DNA from: Betaproteobacteria bacterium
Lineage (GTDB): Bacteria > Pseudomonadota > Gammaproteobacteria > Burkholderiales > Casimicrobiaceae
Reading direction: 5' to 3'
DNA length: 13,232 nucleotides
Assembly: GCA_003153335.1 (NCBI GenBank)
Contig: PLYG01000377.1
Coordinates: 1-13,232 of the forward strand
Below the pieces are notes generated by a model. The model did not search any database, was not told the DNA's origin, and saw only the letters and a program-made list of their open reading frames with translations. A program made the position numbers and the translations under genes. How positions within the stretch are numbered: the stretch's first letter is position 1; every line of letters starts with the position of its first letter. This document shows positions 7,039 to 13,232 of this stretch, piece after piece.

Positions 7039-7977
7039 ATGGTCGGTTGGCATCTGTTGCTGTTGCTCGTGATTGAAGTCGCGCTGTATGGCGCGGCCGG
7101 TCGGCACATGCAGGTCGCGTACGGCTGGAGCGTTCCTTGCTCCATTGCGCTGGCAGTGGCGATTTATGTCAGCGTGCGGGTTGTTCTGGTTGCTGCCGAG
7201 TTCGTGCTCGCACGCTGGAAGGGCGCCCCGATAGCCGCCGCATTGCGGGTGCCACCTTCGCGCCTGATCGCCATGTATTGGCGCGAGCTCGGCGGCTGGC
7301 TGTTGATGTTCACGTTCGTTTTGCCATTCGTCTTGTCGCGGCGTTCCGTGCTCGACCGGGCCGCAGGTACACCTTCGGACAAACTGCCGGTGCTTCTGGT
7401 TCATGGCCTCGCCTGCAATCGGGGCAACTGGTTCTGGTTCCGGCGGCAGCTCGAACAGCGCGGCTATTGCGTGTACACAGTCGACTGCACGCCGCCGTTC
7501 ACACAAATCGCCAACTACGCGCCGCAGATTGCACGGGCCGTTGACGAGATTCTCGAGGCGACTGGCACCAAACGGCTGGTGCTGATCGGCCACAGCATGG
7601 GCGGGCTGGTTTCCCGCGCGTATCTCGATCAATTCGGCGCCGACAAAGTCGCGCACGTGATCACGCTGGGGACGCCGCACCTGGGGACCTGGATGGCAAA
7701 ACTGGGCGTGGGTCCGAACGTGCGCAACATGGGCGAGGACAGTTCCTGGCTGGCCGGATTGCGCGAACGCGAAGCCGCACGGTCAGCGCATCCTTACGCG
7801 AACTTCACCTGCGTCTACACCTATCACGACAATCTGGTCACGCCGCAAACCAATGCCGCGCTGCCGGGCGCCGAACCTATCGCCCTTTCGGGAATTGGGC
7901 ACGTGTCGCTGGTGTTGTCGGGTGGCGTCGTCAGGCATGTGCTGGGCGTGATGGAGCGCTTGCGCAACGCCGATTGA
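7039..7977 (+). CDS. Membrane-anchored alpha/beta-hydrolase, triacylglycerol-lipase-like
   Basis: A 312-residue esterase/lipase. The catalytic domain begins near residue 115: LLVHGLACNRGNW holds the oxyanion HG (122-123), GHSMGG the nucleophile Ser186, YHDNLVTP the acid Asp264, and GIGHVSL the base His288; LGTPHLGT after the nucleophile is typical of true lipases. Three hydrophobic segments precede it (about 3-20, 33-58 and 82-98). The loop between the second and third is rich in Arg/Lys and therefore probably cytoplasmic, placing the hydrolase domain in the periplasm, although RR just after the third segment weakens that prediction. ATG 7039 was chosen because it begins with the first membrane segment and lies two bases after the GMC stop; longer in-frame starts would run back into the GMC gene. 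No Shine-Dalgarno is visible, so coupling is likely. Last gene of the operon. Confidence 0.88.
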   Translation: MVGWHLLLLLVIEVALYGAAGRHMQVAYGWSVPCSIALAVAIYVSVRVVLVAAEFVLARWKGAPIAAALRVPPSRLIAMYWRELGGWLLMFTFVLPFVLSRRSVLDRAAGTPSDKLPVLLVHGLACNRGNWFWFRRQLEQRGYCVYTVDCTPPFTQIANYAPQIARAVDEILEATGTKRLVLIGHSMGGLVSRAYLDQFGADKVAHVITLGTPHLGTWMAKLGVGPNVRNMGEDSSWLAGLREREAARSAHPYANFTCVYTYHDNLVTPQTNAALPGAEPIALSGIGHVSLVLSGGVVRHVLGVMERLRNAD

Positions 7978-7990
7978 CCCTGAAGATACG

Positions 7991-8023
7991 ACGCGCCGCG
8001 CCTCTTGTCGCAAGGCGGCGCGT
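7991..8023. terminator. GC-rich hairpin between convergent genes, possible bidirectional terminator
   Basis: ACGCGCC (7991-7997) pairs with GGCGCGT (8017-8023), with GCC/GGC stacked inside after a two-base bulge; an alternative inner stem CTTG-TCG-CAAG spans 8004-8014. The hairpin sits in the 50-base gap between the stops of the lipase (plus) and the reductase (minus). There is no T-run on either strand, so intrinsic termination would be weak; it may instead protect 3' ends. Confidence 0.4.
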
Positions 8024-8027
8024 TGGC

Positions 8028-10022
8028 TCAAAAGTGAACGCCGCGCAGCAACTGCTGGAACGCGATCTGGTCGGGCGTGTGTTCCGGCACCTTTTCACCG
8101 TCCTTCTTACCCTTGGCCGCATCCGAATCCGGGAACATCCGGAACGAAGTGTTCATTATGATTTGCGCGACGCGCGGCATCAGTGCGTGCAGCACTTCGC
8201 CAAAAGTCCCCAACCGGGTGGCGATACGGACCGGCTTGTAGACAATCGCCTGCACAATCAGATCGGCAGCTTCCTCCGGCGCGAGCGTCGGCACGTTCTG
8301 GTAGATCCTGGTCGGCGCGATCATCGGCGTTCTGACCAGCGGCATGTTGATGGTCGTGAAGTTGATGCCCACATCGGCAAATTCGGATGCCGCGCAGCGA
8401 GCGAAGGCGTCGAGCGCCGCTTTTGAGGCCACATAGGCCGAAAAGCGCGGCGCATTGGTGAGCACGCCGATGGACGAAATGTTGATGACATGGCCGGACT
8501 TCTTCTTCTGCATTGCGGGCAGCAGCGACAACGTGAGCCGCAGGGCGCCAAAGTAATTGACCGACATCGTCCGTTCGAAATCATGCATGCGGTCATACGA
8601 ATTCTCTACGGCACGACGGATCGAACGCCCCGCGTTGTTGACCAGGATATCGACGCCGCCGTGATTCGCCATCACTTGCGCAACCAGTTGCTCGCACTGC
8701 GCCGGATCGGACACGTCGGCGGAATACGTGTGGACCAGATTGCCTTCCGCCGCGATCGCGCTTTTCGCCTTGGCCAGCTTGTCGGCTTCGCGCGCGACGA
8801 TGATCGTCACCGCGCCTGCGGCAGCGACCTTGTGCGCCGCGGCCAGCCCGATCCCCGACGAACCACCGGTGATCAGCACCACCTTGCCCTTGACCTGGCC
8901 TTTGAGCGAGCGGTCGATGAACAGGTCGGGATCAAGATTGCGCTCCCAGTAATCCCACAGCCGGTACGCGTACGATTCCAGCCGCGGCACCACGATGTCA
9001 GTGCCCTTCAGTGCGGCCTGCGCTTCACGGCAATCGAAACGCGTCGGATAGTTGACGAACTGCATGATGTCGGGCGGCAGGCCCAGGTCCTGCAGGATCG
9101 CATTGCGAATTCGCCGCACCGGGGTAAGCGCCATCATCCCTTTCTTCAGGCTGCGGGGAATGAACCCGAACAGCGCCGCATTGATGCGCATGGTGAATGC
9201 CGGAGCGTGAGCGGCATTGGCAAACGTGTTCAGCACGTCGCCCACGCGCATCGGATTCGGGTCGACCAGATGGAAGGTCTTGCCGTCGTGGCCCTTCTGA
9301 TGGGCGATGTGATCGATGGCATTGACGACGAAGTCGACGGGCACGATATTGATCCGCCCGCCTTCGATCCCGATGGCCGGCATCCATGGCGGCAGCAGTT
9401 GCCGCATCCGCTGGATCAACTTGAAAAAATAATAGGGCCCGTCGATCTTGTCCATTTCACCGGTCTTGCTGTCGCCGACGACCAGCCCTGGACGATAAAC
9501 GCGCCATGGAATGCGGGATTCCTTCCGAACGATTTTTTCGGAATCGTGCTTGGTCTGAAAATACGGGTGGTCCACGTTCTCGGCTTCATCGAACATGTCT
9601 TCGCGAAACACGCCTTCGTACATCCCGGCCGCGGCAATCGAGCTGATATGCTCGAAGCAGCCCGCGCCGATCGCGTTGGCCAGCGCGACCGCATTCCGGG
9701 TGCCGTCGATGTTGGCCGCGACCTGTTCTTCGGCGCCAGCTTTGAGGTCGTAGACGGCGGCGAGATGGAAGAAATGCTTGATCTTGCCGTTGAGCGTTTT
9801 CTCATCGGCCTTGGACACCCCCAGGAGCGGACTCGTCAGGTCGCCCATGACCGGCACCGCATGCGTGTCGTCGACACCCCAGTAAGCGTGGAGCGCCTTG
9901 ATCTTTTTGGGCGCGCCCTTTTCGCGCATCAAAAAGTAGACGACGGCGCCACGGCGCTCGAGCAGTTTCTTGACCAGACGCTTGCCGATGAATCCAGACG
10001 CGCCGGTGACGAAGTAAGCCAT
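8028..10022 (-). CDS. Two-domain fatty acyl-CoA reductase, alcohol-forming (Marinobacter FACR/Maqu_2507-like)
   Basis: A 664-residue fusion of two SDR domains, predicted to reduce fatty acyl-CoA with NADPH to the aldehyde and then the fatty alcohol, the first committed step towards wax esters. The N-terminal extended-SDR domain has TGASGFIG (6-13) and the pair Tyr154/Lys158 (YFQTK), with the FHLAAVYD and HISSIAAAG blocks of male-sterility/FAR-type reductases. A linker (LWDYWERNLDPDLF) leads to a classical SDR with TGGSSGIG (385-392), NNAGRS, ISSIG and catalytic Tyr530/Lys534 (YVASK). Length, linker and C-terminal half closely resemble, from memory, Marinobacter Maqu_2507 (about 661 aa) and mycobacterial AcrA1. 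ATG 10022 is preferred over an upstream ATG at 10085 because AGGAG lies six bases before it and it starts directly at the Rossmann strand. The gene is monocistronic here and divergent from the phasin gene. Confidence 0.93.
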   Translation of the reverse strand: MAYFVTGASGFIGKRLVKKLLERRGAVVYFLMREKGAPKKIKALHAYWGVDDTHAVPVMGDLTSPLLGVSKADEKTLNGKIKHFFHLAAVYDLKAGAEEQVAANIDGTRNAVALANAIGAGCFEHISSIAAAGMYEGVFREDMFDEAENVDHPYFQTKHDSEKIVRKESRIPWRVYRPGLVVGDSKTGEMDKIDGPYYFFKLIQRMRQLLPPWMPAIGIEGGRINIVPVDFVVNAIDHIAHQKGHDGKTFHLVDPNPMRVGDVLNTFANAAHAPAFTMRINAALFGFIPRSLKKGMMALTPVRRIRNAILQDLGLPPDIMQFVNYPTRFDCREAQAALKGTDIVVPRLESYAYRLWDYWERNLDPDLFIDRSLKGQVKGKVVLITGGSSGIGLAAAHKVAAAGAVTIIVAREADKLAKAKSAIAAEGNLVHTYSADVSDPAQCEQLVAQVMANHGGVDILVNNAGRSIRRAVENSYDRMHDFERTMSVNYFGALRLTLSLLPAMQKKKSGHVINISSIGVLTNAPRFSAYVASKAALDAFARCAASEFADVGINFTTINMPLVRTPMIAPTRIYQNVPTLAPEEAADLIVQAIVYKPVRIATRLGTFGEVLHALMPRVAQIIMNTSFRMFPDSDAAKGKKDGEKVPEHTPDQIAFQQLLRGVHF

Positions 10023-10225
10023 GAATTTCTCCTGGGTGTTGTCGATCTGTCGAGCTCCGCTCGCTGCCCGCTCATATTGTCGCACTTGGCGCGTATGAAG
10101 GCGATATGCCCGGTTGATCGGGGAGAAGATAGAGCCGCGCCTCTATCACTTTAGTGTGCGTACTCTACTCGAACCGCCTATGATTATTTCGTTATCAAAT
10201 CCAACTACTCCATAAGGGATATATC
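10023..10225. promoter_or_regulatory. Divergent intergenic region between reductase and phasin genes
   Basis: These 203 bases hold the promoters of both genes. For the reductase a weak candidate on the minus strand is TTCATA (10099-10094), 17 bases, then TATGAG (10076-10071). For the phasin, TATGAT at 10179-10184 resembles a -10 box but I see no good -35. The phasin ribosome site AAGGGA (10214-10219) is six bases before its ATG. The phasin-proximal 60 bases are noticeably AT-richer than the surroundings. A perfect inverted repeat at 10128-10147 is listed separately. Confidence 0.45.
10128..10147. promoter_or_regulatory. Perfect 7-6-7 inverted repeat, candidate repressor operator
   Basis: GATAGAG, six bases (CCGCGC), then CTCTATC form a perfect inverted repeat in the middle of the divergent reductase/phasin region. 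Its last base overlaps a second small repeat, CACT-TT-AGTG (10147-10156). The size suits a dimeric HTH repressor such as a TetR-family protein, and a TetR gene lies about 2 kb downstream. No T-run follows, so it is not an intrinsic terminator. Function is inferred. Confidence 0.4.
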
Positions 10226-10696
10226 ATGGTCAAGAGACTCAAAGACATCGCCGCCACCTCGACAGATTCCAAACTTGCCAACACCATTCGCGATTCCGCG
10301 CAGCAAATCTGGCTGGCTGGCTTGGGCGCATTTTCCAAGGCACAAGAAGAAGGCGTCAAGGTGTTCGACGCGCTGGTCAAGGAAGGCAAGGGACTCGAAG
10401 CGAAGACTCGCAAGTTGACCGAGGAACGCGTAGGCGAAGTCACTGACCAGGTGAGCAAGGCCGCGCAGACCGCGACCACCAAGGCCAATGCCGCCTGGGA
10501 CAAGCTGGAACAAGTATTCGAAGACCGCGTCGCCCGCTCGCTAAACCGCTTGGGCGTTCCGACCAACAAGGACATCCGGTTGCTGTCGAAGCAGGTTGAG
10601 GCATTGAGTGCTGCGGTCATGGCGTCGCGCGCCAAGCAATCCAGGGCCGCTAAGGCACCCGCCAAGAAAGCCGCGACCAAACGCAAGGCCCGCTAG
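10226..10696 (+). CDS. Phasin family protein with histone-like Lys/Ala tail (PHA granule-associated)
   Basis: A 156-residue granule-associated protein of the poly(hydroxyalkanoate) phasin type (PF05597 by pattern). The segment SAQQIWLAGLGAFSKAQEEG (28-47) is the hallmark of this family, followed by a long charged amphipathic helical region that would form a coiled coil, then LEQVFEDRVARSLNRLGVPT and a leucine-zipper-like stretch (LLSKQVEALSAAV). The last 20 residues are a basic AKAP/AKK-type tail like that of PhaF, which in Pseudomonas binds DNA and helps distribute granules at division. It coats polymer (possibly other lipid) granules in the cytoplasm. ATG 10226 has AAGGGA six bases upstream. 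It is followed by a strong terminator, so it is probably transcribed alone and highly. No PHA synthase gene is in the window. Confidence 0.93.
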   Translation: MVKRLKDIAATSTDSKLANTIRDSAQQIWLAGLGAFSKAQEEGVKVFDALVKEGKGLEAKTRKLTEERVGEVTDQVSKAAQTATTKANAAWDKLEQVFEDRVARSLNRLGVPTNKDIRLLSKQVEALSAAVMASRAKQSRAAKAPAKKAATKRKAR

Positions 10697-10716
10697 GAAA
10701 TTCAGCTCGAACCAGG

Positions 10717-10748
10717 AAGCCAGCGGGTGCCAAGCGCTGGCTTTTTTT
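10717..10748 (+). terminator. Intrinsic terminator after the phasin gene
   Basis: AAGCCAGCG (10717-10725) and CGCTGGCTT (10735-10743) form a perfect 9-bp stem with a nine-base loop. The following T-run, seven bases (10742-10748), overlaps the end of the stem. It begins 20 bases after the phasin stop and separates the phasin from the patatin gene. Confidence 0.93.
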
Positions 10749-10772
10749 CTGGTCTCGGCTAACATAGCGGTT

Positions 10773-12065
10773 ATGCCTGACAAACTTCCCTCGCGCGTCA
10801 ACGTGACGCGCCGCAAGCCTGCGTCAACGAAGGTCGCGGCGGGCGCGGCGCGTCCTCATCCCGATCTTGGGTTGGCGCTTGCGGGCGGTGGGCCTCTTGG
10901 GGTCACCTACGAAATCGGCGCCCTGAATGCGCTGGCTGAATCGCTTGACGGTATCGACTTCACCGGGCTCGGCGTCTACGTCGGTGTCTCGGCTGGAAGC
11001 GTGCTCGCGGCCGGACTGGCCAACGGCATCACGCCGCGTGAGATCTGCCGGTTGTTCATCGAAGGCGAGCCCGCCGGCGGCGGTCTCGAAGCGTTCGACC
11101 CGGCAATGCTGCTGCAGCCGGCCGTGGGGGAGTATGGCCGGCGTTGGAGCGAGCTGTCGCGCGTCGGCGCGCAGGCGCTGCGCAGCTTCTGGGCTAATCC
11201 GAGTGGCACCGGGTGGGGCTCCGCACTTGCCCGGTTGGGTCAACTGTTGCCCACGGGGTTGTTCGACAATTCCAACATCGATCGGTATTTGCGCCAGCTC
11301 TTCAAGTTGCCCGGCCGCACGAATGATTTTCGCGAACTTCGCACGAAGTTAATCCTGGTCGCGACCGATCTCGATTCGGGTAAGGCGGTCGAATTCGGAT
11401 CAAAGGAATTTGACTACATCCCGATTTCGCGTGCGGTCCAGGCGAGCGCCGCACTGCCACTGTTGTTCCCGCCGGTCACCATCGCCGGCAGAAACTATGT
11501 CGATGGTGCACTCACCAAGACGCTGCATGCATCGGGCGCCTACAAGGCAGGCGCACGGCTGGTGATAGGGGTAAACCCGTTGGTACCCTACGACGCGGAC
11601 GCCGTCACCGCCGGTCCCGCTTCGCATCGCGCGCTACTGCCCGGCGGCTTGCCCATGGTGTTGTCGCAGACCTTCCGGGCGCTGATCCATTCGCGGATGC
11701 AGGTCAGCGTTGCGCGCTATGCCAACGACTACCCCGGCCTCGACCTGGTCTTGTTCGAGCCCAATCGCGCGGACATCGATCTGTTTTTTACCAACATTTT
11801 CAGCTACGCCAGCCGCCGCCGGCTGTGCGAGCACGCATATCAGCGCACCCGTGCCGGCCTGCTCGCCCGCGGCGATGCGCTGGCGCCCATCTTCGCGCGC
11901 CACGGCATCACGCTGCGACTCGACGTGCTGCGCGATTCGACGCGCACGCTGGTTCCGGGTTCGCCCGCGCGAACGCGCCCGGCACCTCCTGTCGTTCGCG
12001 ACCTGGAGGCCGCCATCGCGTCGCTTGAGGCATGGCTGCACTCGCAGTCGGCGCGGTCGGCCTGA
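10773..12065 (+). CDS. Patatin-like phospholipase / acylhydrolase
   Basis: A 430-residue lipid acylhydrolase with the Ser-Asp catalytic dyad of patatins. The oxyanion loop AGGGPLG is at 37-43, the nucleophile elbow GVSAGS at 71-76 with Ser73, and the aspartate motif DGA at 244-246. After the patatin domain, about residues 30-270, come roughly 150 residues that resemble the C-terminal part of proteobacterial patatin proteins (VLSQTFRALIHSRMQVSVARY). No signal peptide is seen, so it probably acts in the cytoplasm, on membrane phospholipid, neutral lipid or granule-associated acyl esters. The ATG at 10773 was chosen because it lies downstream of the phasin terminator; longer in-frame starts run into the phasin gene. 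No Shine-Dalgarno is evident. A TetR gene follows after 39 bases in the same direction. The family is certain, the substrate unknown. Confidence 0.9.
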   Translation: MPDKLPSRVNVTRRKPASTKVAAGAARPHPDLGLALAGGGPLGVTYEIGALNALAESLDGIDFTGLGVYVGVSAGSVLAAGLANGITPREICRLFIEGEPAGGGLEAFDPAMLLQPAVGEYGRRWSELSRVGAQALRSFWANPSGTGWGSALARLGQLLPTGLFDNSNIDRYLRQLFKLPGRTNDFRELRTKLILVATDLDSGKAVEFGSKEFDYIPISRAVQASAALPLLFPPVTIAGRNYVDGALTKTLHASGAYKAGARLVIGVNPLVPYDADAVTAGPASHRALLPGGLPMVLSQTFRALIHSRMQVSVARYANDYPGLDLVLFEPNRADIDLFFTNIFSYASRRRLCEHAYQRTRAGLLARGDALAPIFARHGITLRLDVLRDSTRTLVPGSPARTRPAPPVVRDLEAAIASLEAWLHSQSARSA

Positions 12066-12104
12066 GCGCGGTTTCCCGACGGCATCGCGGCGGTCCGGTC
12101 ACTC

Positions 12105-12767
12105 GTGGAAGGCAAACCCAAACGGCGCACGCGCGAGCGCATCGTGGAAACCGCGCTGACGTTGTTCAATCAATTCGGCGCGCCTAACGTAACGACGACG
12201 GTGATTGCCGACGAGCTTGACATCAGCCCCGGCAATCTCTACTACCACTTCAGCAACAAGGACGAGATCGTCAACACGATACTCGCTGCGTTCGAGCGCG
12301 AGATCGAGGAGACGCTCGCGGCCCCCGCCAGCGACGATGCGCGACCGCTGACTGTCGAGGACATCTGGCTGTTTTTGCATCTGCTGTTCGAAATCATCTG
12401 GAAGTATCGGTTTTTCTATCGCGATTTATCGGACATGGTCAGCGAGAATCGGACGCTGGAAATGCATTTCAAGCAGATCTTGGCGCACAAAATAGCAACG
12501 GCGCGGAGGCTTTGCGAGGGTTTGGTGAAGGCCGGTGATATGAAGGCCAACGCGCGCGAGATGGAGGCGTTGTCCGCCAACATGGTGCTGGTCGCAACGT
12601 ACTGGCTGTCGTTCGAGTTTGCGCGCAATCCGCGCCTCGCGCAGGACGATGCTGCGCTCTCCCGCGGTGTGTATCATGTGATGGCGATGGTTGCCCCGTT
12701 CCTGAACAAGGGTTCGCGGGCGTTGTTTGAGAAGCTCGCGCAGGAATACGTCGAAACAAAGGAGTGA
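12105..12767 (+). CDS. TetR/AcrR-family transcriptional regulator
   Basis: A 220-residue repressor-like protein. Residues 1-50 form the TetR DNA-binding domain: RERIVETALTLFNQFG, then the recognition HTH ending in the signature NLYYHFSNKDEIV. The rest is all-helical ligand-binding domain with an aromatic segment (IWKYRFFYRDLSDMV), consistent with a hydrophobic ligand such as an acyl-CoA, though that is a guess. The start is GTG at 12105: the frame is open only back to the patatin stop at 12065 and contains no ATG before the HTH domain. No good Shine-Dalgarno precedes it. It probably shares a transcript with the patatin gene and its stop is followed after three bases by the next gene. Likely targets are its own operon or the nearby lipid genes; a candidate operator is the inverted repeat at 10128-10147. 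Confidence 0.93.
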   Translation: MEGKPKRRTRERIVETALTLFNQFGAPNVTTTVIADELDISPGNLYYHFSNKDEIVNTILAAFEREIEETLAAPASDDARPLTVEDIWLFLHLLFEIIWKYRFFYRDLSDMVSENRTLEMHFKQILAHKIATARRLCEGLVKAGDMKANAREMEALSANMVLVATYWLSFEFARNPRLAQDDAALSRGVYHVMAMVAPFLNKGSRALFEKLAQEYVETKE

Positions 12768-12770
12768 ATG

Positions 12771-13232
12771 ATGGCGAAAGCTGGCTGGGCTGCGTTTCCA
12801 TACAAGGACAAGGCCTACAACTACGCAGGCGCGGCGCTGAAGAAGAACTGGGATCGACTGCACAAGAGTGATTGCGAACCCTTTCCCAAGGACGAGGCCG
12901 CGCAGGAAGCGTGGCGGCTCTTCCATGCCGGAGAGTTCGAGCAGGCGGTGAGGGTCGGACTCGAGGCGGGTGGCTTGGGGATCAATGCCGCGAACAAGGC
13001 GGCCAACATCTACGCCAACTACCTGGAGAAGTCCGAACCGAAGCAAAGCAAGATCTTCGAAGAGGTTGCTGCGCGTTGCGAGGCGTTGCAAAAGGCCGAT
13101 CCCAAGAATGCCAACGCCTTTTATTCCCATGCCTATGCCCTTGGCCGCTACAGCCAGTTGGTGGGCGTTGCCAAGGCGCTGACCCAGGGCATTGCCCGCA
13201 GGGTCAAGGCTAGCCTCGACACCACCCTCAAG
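12771..13232 (+). CDS. Conserved hypothetical TPR-like protein (5' part; runs off the window)
   Basis: The first 154 codons are present and the frame continues past the edge. Two ATGs are adjacent (12768 and 12771); the second is preferred because GGAG (12761-12764), lying within the end of the TetR gene, is then six bases away. The sequence starts MAKAGWAAFPYKDKAYNY and is alpha-helical and charged, without signal peptide. Residues from about 40 onward (AWRLFHAGEFEQAVRVGLEAG, then a NKAANIYANYLE helix and KADPKNANAFYSHAYALGRY) have the Trp/Ala/Tyr spacing of tetratricopeptide repeats, suggesting a scaffold or binding role. I recognise the type as a conserved unknown of betaproteobacteria but cannot assign a function. 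It is the last visible gene of the patatin-TetR cluster and probably translationally coupled to TetR. Confidence 0.85.
   Translation, partial: MAKAGWAAFPYKDKAYNYAGAALKKNWDRLHKSDCEPFPKDEAAQEAWRLFHAGEFEQAVRVGLEAGGLGINAANKAANIYANYLEKSEPKQSKIFEEVAARCEALQKADPKNANAFYSHAYALGRYSQLVGVAKALTQGIARRVKASLDTTLK

Noticed and set aside
10023..10085. Upstream ATG for the fatty acyl-CoA reductase
   Set aside because: The ATG at 10022 has a good AGGAG site and begins exactly at the first Rossmann strand, as in the homologue I recall; the extra residues look like translated leader.
8490..10154. 554-codon open frame on the plus strand, antisense to the acyl-CoA reductase
   Set aside because: It is the mirror of a strongly biased real gene with intact SDR motifs and has no domain of its own.
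10608..10772. Upstream start for the patatin gene
   Set aside because: It would run through the phasin 3' end and the intrinsic terminator.
1..13232. CRISPR arrays, IS elements, integrase sites, tRNA/rRNA genes
   Set aside because: I looked for regularly spaced repeats, transposase-like frames, terminal repeats and cloverleaf-like sequence and saw none. Gaps between genes are short.

Overview
The window is high-GC (roughly 60%), gene-dense chromosomal DNA whose coding regions show the strong codon-position bias of a GC-rich proteobacterium. The PF05597-type phasin, the fused B12 mutase IcmF, the Marinobacter-like fatty acyl-CoA reductase and the TetR/patatin neighbourhood together suggest a betaproteobacterium (Burkholderiales-like) or a close gammaproteobacterial relative; this assignment is inferred from gene content only. 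I see no mobile element, CRISPR array, tRNA or rRNA.

Layout. (1) 1-3406, minus strand: a conserved protein of unknown function (3406-2693), a doubtful 27-codon reading frame overlapping it by ATGA, and icmF (2529 to beyond the left edge), the fused isobutyryl-CoA mutase with its G-protein chaperone domain. A 22-bp near-palindrome overlaps a plausible icmF promoter. (2) 3462-7977, plus strand: a tight four-gene operon of a coniferyl-aldehyde-dehydrogenase-type ALDH, a Tat-signal small subunit of the gluconate 2-dehydrogenase subunit 3 type, a GMC flavoprotein with a C-X5-C-X3-C motif, and a membrane-anchored alpha/beta-hydrolase lipase. (3) 10022-8028, minus strand: a two-domain fatty acyl-CoA reductase resembling the alcohol-forming FACR of Marinobacter (Maqu_2507). 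It converges on the lipase across a short hairpin. (4) 10226-12767, plus strand: a phasin with a histone-like tail and a textbook terminator, a patatin-like phospholipase, and a TetR-family regulator. (5) 12771 to beyond the right edge, plus strand: a conserved alpha-helical, TPR-like protein of unknown function.

How it may work together. The theme is storage and turnover of acyl chains. The reductase would turn acyl-CoA into fatty alcohol. The opposing operon could release alcohols from esters (lipase), oxidise them (Tat-exported GMC/small-subunit complex), and convert the aldehyde to acid (ALDH). Phasin and patatin fit a polymer or neutral-lipid granule, and IcmF interconverts butyryl-CoA and isobutyryl-CoA, linking straight-chain and branched-chain acyl pools. 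The individual enzyme calls rest on visible motifs. The joint fatty-alcohol or wax-ester cycle is inference from gene order and has not been shown.
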